Positions 1-9,492 of a stretch of 64,000 nucleotides of DNA are shown one piece after another. Under the pieces are notes generated by a model. That model had not been told where the DNA came from, searched no databases, and was given only the letters and a program-made list of their open reading frames with translations. Source of the stretch: Rhodeus uyekii (lineage: Eukaryota > Chordata > Actinopteri > Cypriniformes > Acheilognathidae); the NCBI GenBank assembly GCA_037043235.1, contig JAWRVZ010000074.1:271501-335500 (forward strand), given 5' to 3'. The position numbers and the translations under genes were made by a program. Every line of letters begins with the position of its first letter. Position 1 is the stretch's first letter.

Positions 1-880
1 CGTCACCGCCAGCGATACGTCCTATCACTGCGGTGTCGTCCGCAAACTTCAGGATGATATTGTCCTTGTGGGAGGCGGCACAGTCGTAGGTGTACAGGGT
101 GTAGAGGATGGGGCTGAGTACACAGCCCTGTGGAGTGCCAATGTTCGTTATGGTGCTGGCTGAAGTCCTATTTCCAATCCTGACAGACTGAGGCCTGCCA
201 GTCAGGAAATCTAGGAGCCAGTCACAGAGGGTGGGGTGCAAACCAAGTATGGACAGTTTGTGGGTGAGTTTGTGTGGGATGACCGTGTTGAAGGCGGAGC
301 TGTAATCTATGAACAGTATCCGTAGGTATGAGTCCTTGTTCTCCAGGTGAGAGAGGGAATAGTGGACTGCAGCAGCGATGGCATCCGAGGTGGACCTGTT
401 GGGCCGGTAGGCATACTGCAGGGGGTCAATGGTGTCCGGTATGCTGCTCTGAATGTGGGCCAGCACCACTCTCTCGAAACACTTCATAATAATCCTTCAT
501 GATGAGTGCCACTGGCCTGTAGTCATTCAGGCAGGTGGGTGGGTTCTTCTTGGGCAGGGGGACGATGGTCGTGTTCTTGAAACACGAGGGTACAATGCGC
601 TGGCTGAGGGAGAGGTTGAAGATGGAAGTGAAAACATCAACCAGCTCGTTGGCACATGCTCTGAGGGCCCGCCCAGGAATGTTGTCTGGTCCTGCTGCTT
701 TGCGGGGGTTGATCCTCCTCAGAGCTTTGTGTACCTGAGTTGATGTGATGGTTGGTGGGGGGGAGGGGGGTTGGGTGATCCAGGTGTGTGTGAGCTCCCT
801 CTCTGCAGTGTCGCTGGGGGCCTCAAAGCGGGTGTAGAAAGTATTGAGATCATCCGGTAGGCTGTCTGTTGAGGCGATGC
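1..880 (-). mobile_element. LINE reverse transcriptase fragment
   Basis: Read on the minus strand, the segment translates, with interruptions, into the middle of a non-LTR retrotransposon ORF2. Visible blocks are an LNTFYTRFEA linker near 800-840, NPRKAAGPDNIPG near 670-705, FIDYSSAFNTV near 280-312, PQGCVLSP near 110-134 and the catalytic FADD near 35-50. The element is cut by the window edge, so its 3' part is not seen. About ten extra bases near 485-500, beside the MKCFERV block, break the frame, so this is a dead copy. The sequence resembles jockey-superfamily LINEs (CR1, L2 or Rex types) common in fish; I cannot settle the clade by eye. Confidence 0.85.
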
Positions 881-1773
881 TTCAGAACATATTTGTATAC
901 ACAACCAAGAGAACAGCTCTTATCATGTTGTTTCAGTCATACAAATATGTTTTCATAAGTTATCTTGAAGAATACAACAACATTTAACAAAATGAATAGG
1001 CATAGCATACTCCACAAAGGTGTGTGTGTAAATTAGAAGTTTTACCTCTGGATGCTGCAATCTTCATAATGCAAATTTTAAAGATTCCCTCAGCAGGTTG
1101 CAGGTTCCCTATTAGGATTTAATTGGGTTTAAATCCAAAATATTGCTAAATATTAATATATACACTTTAACATTTCGATTTGAAACCAAATCTTCCACCA
1201 TTCTTGTGATATGTTAAATCTGACTCCTGCTGCTGATCTGTGCTCCAACTCTCATTCACCAGAATCACACTGACTTGAGCAGATGCTTTCAGTTTTTAAT
1301 TGTAGTGTCTGTTCTTTAACTAAACTAAATAATTTGGATTACTATAAGAAATCAAAACGGAAAAATGATTTAAAGAGTGTTGCATCTGAACAATGGTAAC
1401 GCTGACTATAGCAGCAAGCCAACAATATTGGATTTTTAAGTTATTTTGTTAGTTAAGTTACTTTTTGGTTAGTCAGAGCTATTTGCTCTGTTTAGTTTAA
1501 TTCTCACATTTGAATAATATTTATAGTTCTCAACGTAATAAACAAGCTGTTTTACTATGTAGAATCATTACGTGAAAATATAGATCTGTATGCAGGAACA
1601 AGGTACTTAATCTAAATTAAGTACATACAACTTTGTTGCTCACACAGTCAGCGAATACTAACCTCTGTTCTAGAGTTGTTTTAGTGCAAGACTGTTGTTG
1701 TTTAGTTGAACTTTTTACTCACTGTTTTTATCTCACTTTTTCTCTTTGTTTGGTCGGATGGCTATGAGGTTAG
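881..1773. other. AT-rich intronic sequence of top2b
   Basis: No coding similarity, paired terminal repeats or tandem array was seen. The stretch ends in a pyrimidine-rich tract and an acceptor AG before the first visible top2b exon. Confidence 0.5.
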
Positions 1774-1929
1774 TCTTTGGAGGATGAGGATGGTGATGGT
1801 AATGACAGTGACAGCTCAGTGGACTCTGGCTCATCCTCTGGGCCAAATTTCAACTACATTCTTAACATGCCTCTATGGTGTCTGACCAAGGAGAAGGTTG
1901 AGGAACTCCTCAAGCAGAAAGACCTGAAG
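1774..1929 (+). CDS. top2b: top2b exon A, DNA topoisomerase II beta (C-terminal domain begins)
   Basis: First of ten visible exons of DNA topoisomerase II beta, the nuclear enzyme that passes one duplex through a transient double-strand break in another. This 156-nt, 52-codon exon has an acidic serine-rich start, then FNYILNMPLWCLTKEKVEELL, the conserved helix that closes the catalytic core. The acceptor AG is at 1772-1773 and the donor GTACCA follows at 1930. The DNA gate with its active tyrosine and the ATPase domain lie left of the window. Assignment to TOP2B rather than TOP2A rests on this block and on the GRGRKRK, DYNP and VKYFAES motifs in later exons. I recognised it by residue patterns, not by alignment. 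Confidence 0.93.
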
Positions 1930-2037
1930 GTACCAGGATCTATCACTCTTACAGTCATTAGTGTTGCATTCATTGATTCATATAAGTTGTTATACACTTT
2001 GGTGTTAACTGTGTGTTCTCTTTAATTTGTTATATAG

Positions 2038-2121
2038 AAAGGAGAGCTGAATGAACTCCAGAGGAAAAATTCAGAAGATCTGTGGAGGGAAGATCTTGCC
2101 GTCTTCATTGAGGAGCTGGAC
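2038..2121 (+). CDS. top2b: top2b exon B
   Basis: Phase-0 exon of 28 codons with the pattern KGELNELQRK then DLWREDLAVFIEELD, matching the coiled-coil end of the topoisomerase II core in human TOP2B. It is bounded by acceptor TATATAG at 2031-2037 and donor GTACGT at 2122. The 108-nt intron before it is the shortest in view apart from those flanking exons D/E and G/H. Confidence 0.93.
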
Positions 2122-3111
2122 GTACGTGTTGTTAGATCAAGGATTGGGTTGAGTCATGATGCGAGTGATAGTAGTATGAAGTATGGTGGTATGAAAAAGA
2201 GTTTGCCCGCTTCCTGTTTTTTTTTTTTCTTCCATGTTTGTCACACTTAAATGTTTCAGATCATCAAATAAATTTAAATATAAGTCAAAGATAATATAAG
2301 TAAACACTATGGATGTGCGAGTGTATACCGTACATCTGCGACTAGTCAACACTGGAAACAATAGTCGACAACACGAGAAACACAAGATTTTATATTTCAA
2401 ATCACTGTTTTTTATTGTACATTTAAAAACTGTTTTTAAAAATAAAACATTAAAATAAAATGATTGAAAAAATTTGAGCGGAAACTAAATCTTTACCTCA
2501 GATCTCACATATGTTTTTCTATCTGTCAGGCCCAAAAATGACCACTCGAAAGACGAGAAAAGTTTGAGAGTATTTTGAATTTGATTGAGACGGAAAAGTG
2601 TTATGTGAACAACATAAATGCAAGTATTTTTGTTAGACTCCGGAAGGCAAGTGGGCCGCGCAATAGTGACCTTATTTTTAGCGGCATTCCTTATGTAATA
2701 AATGGAACCATAAATTCTGCTGTCTACCAAAAAAATCCTTAGGGTGAATGTGCGGCCATCTCTGTCAGGGTGGTAAAATTTAGACAGGATTCAAAATGCG
2801 GTGCAGAGTGAGTTTATTCCAAATTAAAGGGTGATAACACAAAACAAGGTAGTCCTTGAGCTGGCAGGTCCTGTTCCGAATCCATGAGACAACAACTAGG
2901 ATGAGACAACAGGAACACAGGAACTGACGGAAGAGCGACAACATGGGAAGGACAATGAACTGACAACACAATGGTGGTTAGAGAGACTGATAAAGGCATG
3001 TGATGATGAGTAGCAGGTGCGGGTGACGATTGTCCGGGAAGGTGATCAGTGACCACACCCCCCACATTCACCTCGCATTCACACACATGCAGTTCTAGGA
3101 GTCAGTGAATT
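2122..3111. other. top2b intron, left part, repeat-derived
   Basis: No gene. Between about 2775 and 3090 the minus strand reads like the edge of an unidentified interspersed repeat, but I found no flanking duplication. Confidence 0.35.
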
Positions 3112-3350
3112 CATGAACTTGGGTTCTGCAGCAGGACAATGGTCCAAAACACACCAGCATGTCCACCTCTGAATGGCTGAAGAAAAATAAATTGAAGACT
3201 GGAGTGGCCTAGTCAATGTCCTGACCTGAATCCTGAAGATGCTTTATTATCACCTTAAAAAGGCGGTTCATGCTCGAAAACCATCCAATGTGGCTGAATT
3301 ACAACAATTCTGTAAAAATGAGTGGGCCAAAATTCCTACATGACAGTAAG
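3112..3350 (+). mobile_element. Tc1-like transposase fragment (C-terminal)
   Basis: The plus strand carries a broken version of the C-terminal third of a Tc1/mariner transposase. It shows a QDNGPKHT-like block near 3130-3150, a STSEWLKK-like block near 3158-3185, a WP-x-x-PDLNP-like block near 3205-3235 and the helix ending in QQFCKNEWAKIP near 3300-3340. Frame changes occur between the blocks. No terminal inverted repeat was found on either side, so it is an old remnant inside a top2b intron. Confidence 0.75.
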
Positions 3351-4094
3351 TGGCCGGTGAAGTAGGAGAAGAATAGAGTGGACTTTATAGTTACCTATGC
3401 AATGTGTATCTTATATTAATAAAATACCTTGTCAGTTTATACTTGAACGGATTGATATTTCCGCTTTTATCGACATCAGTGTGTATTTTTATACTTTATA
3501 TTTTATAAATCTTCTTTTTTTTTTTCAGTACTTATATTTAAATGTCTGAAACCTAAAATAAAGCTTATGTGGTTGAAAACACTGAATAGCTCTGAGCATG
3601 TCCATGTTGAGTTTAGCGCCAGTCAAGTTTTCTTTTAAATTATTTAATAATAGTTTAAAAGACAAATAGTAGAAGTTGTACTTATTTATTGGAAAGATAG
3701 CCAAAGGATTAATCCCCCCCAAAAAACCATTAGATTAATTGGGAAGATATATGTTAGATTAGTCGGCTAATTTAAAAAAAACCCATCAGATTAACAGATT
3801 AATCGTCAAAAAATAGTCGTTAGATGCAGCTCTAGCTTGATTGCACTTGTAGTTGCTAAGAGTGGCCCAACCAAGTTATTAAGTTTAGGGGGCAAGCACT
3901 TTTTCACACAGGGCCTTCATTTAAAAACTGCATTTTGTGTTTAATTTTGTTATCTTCAACTAATATTTAAATTACTTTGATGATCTAAAACATTTAAGTG
4001 TGACAAACTTGCACAAAAAAAAAGAAATCAGGAAGGAGACAAACTCTTTTTCACACCACTATATGTGAGAGTTTTTCCAATGTCTTTCTTCCAG
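3351..4094. other. top2b intron remainder
   Basis: AT-rich sequence with no ORF of note. It ends in the polypyrimidine tract and acceptor CCAG at 4091-4094. Confidence 0.4.
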
Positions 4095-4292
4095 CGTATA
4101 GAGGAGCAGGAGAAGGAGAGTGTGAACTCTGGGAAGGCCACGAAACTGGTGAAAGGGAAAGTGGGCAAACCTAAAGTAAAGAAGATGCAGCTGGAGGAAA
4201 CTCTGCCCTCTCCCTTCGGTCGCAGAATAGAGCCACAGGTCACACTGGCTATGAAGGCCGATGCTTCCAAGAAACTCACCAAAAAGAAGAAA
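4095..4292 (+). CDS. top2b: top2b exon C
   Basis: Phase-0 exon of 66 codons. It starts RIEEQEKESVNSGK, contains the basic run VKGKVGKPKVKK, then LQLEET-like and PSPFGRRIEP, and ends MKADASKKLTKKKK. This is the known junction in TOP2B between the last ordered helix and the disordered C-terminal domain, and the Lys-rich stretches fit nuclear localisation and DNA contact. Donor GTAAGG starts at 4293. The intron that follows is 9.6 kb and is filled with transposons. Confidence 0.94.
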
Positions 4293-4828
4293 GTAAGGAT
4301 GTGTGTGTGAGGTTGAAATTTTTTTTTATTTACTCTGAATGTTATTACATATAATTAACAGTTATTCTTATTATGAAGCGATTTCAGTTTTTGCATTTAT
4401 AATTATAGAAACTGTATAGTTTTTTGTTTTGTTTGTTTTTTACAGTGATGGAGTGAGGAGTTGTGCATGATTTTAGCTGTGAATACCATAATCTACAAAT
4501 GTATGATAATGTGAGCAATGGTGAATTTTAGCAAGTACAAAGTTTTTTTTCAATAACATTTCAATAATAATAATAATAACTTATTCGGTCCATAGACAAC
4601 TAAATGCAAATGAATAGTCAACAAACAATAAATAACATGTTGGAATGAATGTTCCACAGTGTCTACACAGTGCTTACGTGGACTGTGTGAAGTCAAGTCA
4701 CCTTCATTTATACAGCGCTTTTTAAGTTGGCTTGAGAAAGCCAACTTAGTGATATTGTATCTAAACTTATTATTATTATTATTCTTACCTAAAATTCTCA
4801 AAGAATCTCCTCCTAGAGCTTTAAAGCT

Positions 4829-5353
4829 ACAACCACTAAACTGCTCAGACTTCAGACCTGTTCTGACTTGAGTTGCTATATATTTTCAGACTGATCAGAC
4901 TTATGATTTTTGATAAAATTGAAGATTAAAATCATAAAATCTCCATAGACTTTCATTGATCTGGCGAAAACTGAATTTTAGATAGAGCGTCCCCCCCATC
5001 TTGTGGTGATATCACAACATTACACCTGATATATAATAAATTTCAATCAGCATGTCGGAATATGTGCATTGAGTAGCAGTCATTGGAACCACAACCACTA
5101 AACTCTGCTCAGATTCCAGACCTGTTCTGACTTGAGTTGCTGTATCTTTTCAGACTGATCAGACTTAAGATGTTGATAAAAAATGAAGATTAAAATCATA
5201 AAATCTCCATAGACTTTCACTAATGAAGCGAAAACTGATTTTTAGATAGAGCGTCCACCCCATCTTGTGGTGACATCACAACATTTCACCTGATATATAA
5301 TACATTTCAATCAGCATGTCTGAACATGTGCATTGAGTAGCAGTCATTGGAAC
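4829..5353 (+). repeat. 262-bp tandem duplication, two copies
   Basis: The segment starting ACAACCACTAAACT at 4829 is repeated from 5091 with scattered substitutions, each copy ending in the block GAGTAGCAGTCATTGGAAC. The repeat sits between two pieces of what looks like a dispersed fish repeat (a block ending TACAGCGCTTT near 4690-4720 and AAAGCAGCTTTTCAG near 5645-5665), suggesting it was inserted into or amplified within that repeat. Confidence 0.8.
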
Positions 5354-5699
5354 CCAATGTCCATTCCAATGGAAAAAATCCTGAAAAAAACTTGCAGGTC
5401 TACAATCTATTTTTTACTTTAATTAGTAAGTTAAATCTCTCTATTTTACATACCAACTATGAAATACTGGCAAACATATCAAAGATTGCAAATATAACTG
5501 TAGAAAATGCAGCTTACTGACCAACTGAATCATCAGTAATCTCCAAATAAATCTTGTTAGCGACATGTTTTAAAGTTAAACTCTCAAAACTTTTCAAGCT
5601 TGAAGCTTTTACAACTAATTTAAACTTTTTACAATAGAGATTGTTTTAAAGCAGCTTTTCAGAGATAACAGGAAAGCAATGCAACAACATTTGTTTTGG

Positions 5700-7341
5700 C
5701 TGTACAGCAGCTCTAGAAGAGCAGGCCAATCAATAATATTGATGATATTGATCATTTTAAATGTCCCCAACTAAGCAAGCCAGAGGTGACAGAGGCAGTG
5801 AAACAAAACTCCAGCAGGTGACAGAATGAAGAATGGAATAGAGCTGTCTTTCCACAAAATGCAAAAAATTCTTCCTCTTTGCACCATGGTATTTTACTAC
5901 TCTCTTTAATCTTCTTTAAGCGCAAAGGAGCAACTGTGTCTAAAGTGCTGGAAGAAATATTAATAAGTTAATAATTTCTGTTGCAACATCAAATTCTTCT
6001 AGGCCCTCTGGGATGTTGAGATGGAACTGATCAGGAAGATTATTTAATAATCTTAATAATCTAATAAAAAAAATTATTTAAGTTATCTTTAGTGTTAGAA
6101 GTGATAGTTCTACTGTATTTGTGACAGGGAGGTAGTTTTGCAGCTTTGGCTAAAGGTAATCTACATACAACTAGGTAATGATCTGAGATGTCATCGCTGT
6201 GCTGCAGAATTTGAACAGCATCAATATTGATTCCATGCGACAATATTAGATCTAAGGTAGGATTATGACAATGACTGGGTCTTGACGCATATTGTCTAAT
6301 TCCAATGGAGTTTAAAATGTCTCTAAATCCCAATGCGTCTTTTTCATTATCTACATGGATATTAAAATCACCACCAATTTCAACCACCAATGACTTTATC
6401 TGCAGCCATTACTAATGCTGACAGACAATCAGCAAATTCTTTGATAAAGTCTGTGGTACATATCGAGAAGCCAGCACAAAAGTCACATAGGAATTACTGG
6501 TATTTCTTACTTTGATGGTTTTACATAAAGCACTTCAAAAGAATTATATTTCAAACTAGAATTTTGAGTAATACTGAAGGTATTACTATATATTACAGCA
6601 ACAACATCTCCTCTTCCTTTCAGACGAGGATCATGTTTATAACAGTAATCTTGAGGGGTGGACTCATTTAAAGTAAGGTCTGGTTTTAGCCAGGTTTCTA
6701 TCAAACAGAGCACATCTAGCGTGGGATCTGTAATCATTAGCAATAAGTACTTTTGAGGAAAGGTATCGTATATTCAGTAAACCAAGCTTTATCATTTGCT
6801 CATCAGTGTTATATCCATTTTTTTGTTCCATTTTTACAATTTTTATCACTTAAACGTTTTTGAGTTTTTTGTATTTTCTAATTCGGGGGAACAGACACAG
6901 TTTCTATATGATGATGTCTAGGTAAAAGAGTCTCTATGTGTTGGGATTTATCTGACCTCTGTGACATGAGACAGCTAGCAGATGGTCGGTTTAGCCAGTC
7001 TGTCTGCTTCCTGACCTGGGCCCCAGATAGTCATGGTTCCACTCTAAGATTGTGTGCCATATTACTAGAAAGAAGAGCGGCACCATCCCAGGAGGGATGA
7101 ATGCCATCTCTTTTCAAGAGATCAGATCTACCCCAAAACCTTTTTCAATTGTCTATGAACCCAATGTTATTTTGTGGGCACCACTTAAGACATCCAGCCA
7201 TTGAGTGAGGATAGTATTTAATATTTCTATTTAATATTTCTTCCTGTGAACAGGAAGGGACCAGAGCATATCTCTGACTGGCGAAGTCAGATGACATTAG
7301 TGCCAATGTCACTTTTAAATTTGCTTTGATGTTTACGTGAA
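5700..7341 (-). mobile_element. L2/CR1-type LINE: SGNH-esterase ORF1 end plus AP endonuclease
   Basis: A decayed non-LTR retrotransposon on the minus strand. Its ORF1 remnant (about 7250 to 7030) has KWCPQNNIGFID and the block LLKRDGIHPSWDGAALLS; the D-x-x-H pair is the terminal catalytic block of SGNH/GDSL hydrolases, known in ORF1 of L2 and CR1 LINEs. ORF2 follows at 6849-5700: an LNIRYLSSK start, CLIETWLKP, GRGDVVAVI, GGDFNIHVD and SDDISDHYLVV, that is an AP endonuclease with GDFN and SDH motifs. Frameshifts separate the pieces, and the reverse transcriptase is absent. Its right end abuts the Tigger-like element at 7342. A sister ORF1 occurs at 58000-58450 in the opposite orientation. Confidence 0.8.
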
Positions 7342-7399
7342 TACAGTAGAACGTCTAGGTTACTATTGTAACCCCCGTTCCCTAAAGGAGGGAACGGAG

Positions 7400-7570
7400 A
7401 CGTTACGTCGGACTGACGTCATGGGGTCTCGCTTGGGAGCCCAATCACCTCCCAGTGTAACTAAACGCGCCAATGAACATTGGCTAGTGAAATTTGCATG
7501 CCGAGTGCCGCCCCGCCCGGCTTCCGGGTATAAATAGGACCGGCATCGCTCATTTCATTCATATTTTGCT
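7400..7570 (+). repeat. DIRS copy 1 inverted terminal repeat, left
   Basis: Matches 12309-12479 in inverted orientation with only a few differences. It contains the palindrome TGACGTCA (7414-7421), an inverted pair of CCAAT boxes near 7472-7488, a GC-rich stretch and TATAAATAG (7529-7537), that is a compact promoter layout. Confidence 0.9.
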
Positions 7571-7637
7571 GAGGAGCCGAGAGTGTATCCCAGTCTCAGC
7601 GGTGGCTCAGGCCTGTGGCTGGGGGACGTAACGTTTC

Positions 7638-7735
7638 CGTTCCCTCCTTCAGGGAACGGGGGTTACAATAGTAACCTAGACGTTCCCTATCAGTCAGTCA
7701 CGTTCGACGTTACGTCAGACTGACGTCATGGGGTC
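7638..7735 (+). repeat. DIRS copy 1 internal complementary region
   Basis: Its left half is the reverse complement of the element's left end (7353 onward) and its right half is the reverse complement of the right end (up to 12504); the halves meet at GTT in the string CTAGACGTTCCCTATC (7676-7691). In DIRS biology this region templates the joining of the two ends of the linear cDNA into a circle. The TGACGTCA palindrome recurs here at 7721-7728. Confidence 0.88.
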
Positions 7736-8212
7736 CCTATGGAAAGCGCCACAGGCACTGGCCGTGTTACGAGAACCGGAGATGCAGATGTTGGCAAGCA
7801 GTGGCGTGCCAAGGACAACTGCCTCTGCGGACGTAACCTACCCAGCGCCCCGCGAAAGCCGACTTAGGCCTCCACGCCAATCGGGATGGAAGGGAAGGCC
7901 AACGTGAGGAAGGACTAAGCTGCTGTTCCTGCGTGAGCCTCACGGGGAAGAGAGCTTCGGTATCTCAATCCCACAAATAGTTGTCTACGCTGGGGGAGCG
8001 CATAGACGCTACGGAGACCACACCCTGACCAGAGGGGCAGTACGACATATGTAAGGTCCCCATGGTAGGTCCTACCCCAGGGAGGAGCGCGTACCAAAGA
8101 GACTGGCAGAGCAGAACTGCCAAGGGAAAGACACGGGTTTACCAAGAGGGAAACCGTACCGTGGAGTGTACACATATGGGATTACCAAGAGGGAATCTCG
8201 TCACATGGGCAT

Positions 8213-8575
8213 CTAGTCCAGTACAAGGGCTGACCACTGGGAGGGTTGGGGAGGCCTGGGAGGGTTTAGCCTCCTGGCCCCTCTCAGGAACCTGATGACC
8301 AGGTCGTGCTTTCCAAGAGACCTGCCATTGACGGGAACATGGTGAGCTGCAATGGCGGCGACATACACCTTCAAGGTAGAGGGGGACAGCTTCCGCTCCA
8401 ACCCACCTTGAAGGAAGGAAAGCACAGAGCTGATCGGGCAAGTCCGGGGATCTTCCCGTTGGGAAGAACACCACTCAGAGAATAGACTCCACTTCAAGGC
8501 ATACGCCAGCCTCGTAGAGGGGGCTCTAGCCGAAGTGATAGTGTCTACCACCGCCGGTGGTAGGCCACTTAAGTC
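8213..8575 (-). pseudogene. DIRS copy 1 tyrosine recombinase, N-terminal domain only
   Basis: The last 120 or so codons of a minus-strand frame read PSTRLAYALKWSLFSEWC, then LSFLQGGLERKLSPSTLKVYVAAIAAHH and KHDLVIRFLRGARR. This is the helical core-binding (SAM-like) domain of the DIRS tyrosine recombinase, which binds DNA at the crossover site. The reading frame stops soon after ARRLNPPRPP, and the catalytic domain with its R...HxxR...Y residues does not follow. The next recognisable sequence toward 7740 is 3' untranslated region. An internal deletion near 8213 is the likely cause; DIRS copy 3 keeps the complementary catalytic half. Confidence 0.85.
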
Positions 8576-9468
8576 TTCCGCGTCCCATCCAGGGACCACA
8601 CGTGGAGGTTCCAAAGATCTGGACGCGGGTGCCAAATGGTGCCCTGTCCCTGAGAAAGCAGGTCCTTCCTTAAGGGAATGCGCCAGGGAGGGGCTGTCGC
8701 GAGGAGTGAGAGTTCTGGAAACCAGGTCCGGTTGGGCCAGTATGGCGCAACTAGCAGGACCTGCTCCTCGTCCTCCCTGACCTTGCACAGGGTTTGTGCA
8801 AGAAGGCTCACTGGGGGGAACGCATATTTGCGTAGGCCCCGGGGCCAGCTGTGTGCCAGTGCATCCGAGCCGAGGGTCCCATCGGTCAGGGAAAAAAACA
8901 ACTGGCAGTGGGAGGATTCCCGGGACGCGAACAGGTCTACCTGCGCTTCCTCGAATCGACTCCAGATCAGCTGAACCGCCTGGGGGTGGAGTCTCCACTC
9001 TCCCGGGAATGTGAGCTGTCGTGAGAGCGCGTCGGCTGCACGATGGAGCTCGCCCGGAATGTAGATGGCATGCAGCGACCTGAGCCGCTGCTGACTCCAG
9101 AGGAGGAGGTGGCGGGCAAGTTGCGACATGCGACGGGAGCGTAGACCACCCTGATAGTTGATGTACGCCAAGGTCGATGTGTTGTCCGTGCGGACCAGTA
9201 CATGCTTGCCCTGCAGCAACGGTCGGAACCGGCGCAGTGCAAGGTGTACCGCTAGCAACTCGAGGCAGTTGATATGCCACTGCCGCCGGGGTCCTGTCCA
9301 GGAGCCCGAGGCAGCATGCCCAATGCACACGGCACCCCAACCCATGGTGGAGGCATCTGTTGTAACAACAACATGCCTGGACACTTGCCCTAGGGGAACT
9401 CCAGCCCGTAGAAAAGCAAGGTCCGACCAGGGGCCGAACGTCTGGCGACAAGCCGGTGTGATTACCAC
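8569..9468 (-). CDS. DIRS copy 1 RNase H region
   Basis: Open frame of 299 codons on the minus strand. It carries VVTTDASTMGWGAV, ELLAVHLALRRF, VLVRTDNTSTLAYIN and YIPGELHRAADALSR, which are the D, E, D and D blocks of an RNase H fold, followed by VDLFASRESSHCQLFFSL, a stretch typical of DIRS elements downstream of RNase H. The enzyme degrades the RNA strand during cDNA synthesis. It overlaps the start of the recombinase frame, as is usual for DIRS elements. The first methionine is probably internal, since RT and RNase H are normally one polyprotein. Confidence 0.88.
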   Translation of the reverse strand: MVITPACRQTFGPWSDLAFLRAGVPLGQVSRHVVVTTDASTMGWGAVCIGHAASGSWTGPRRQWHINCLELLAVHLALRRFRPLLQGKHVLVRTDNTSTLAYINYQGGLRSRRMSQLARHLLLWSQQRLRSLHAIYIPGELHRAADALSRQLTFPGEWRLHPQAVQLIWSRFEEAQVDLFASRESSHCQLFFSLTDGTLGSDALAHSWPRGLRKYAFPPVSLLAQTLCKVREDEEQVLLVAPYWPNRTWFPELSLLATAPPWRIPLRKDLLSQGQGTIWHPRPDLWNLHVWSLDGTRKT

Positions 9469-9492
9469 ACGGAATGTGCCCTGGTGCCAAGC

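Noticed and set aside
453..743. 96-codon plus frame at the left edge
   Set aside because: It is antisense to the LINE RT.
1777..2025. 82-codon frame as a small gene
   Set aside because: Its first part is a top2b exon; after 1929 it reads through the donor into intron.
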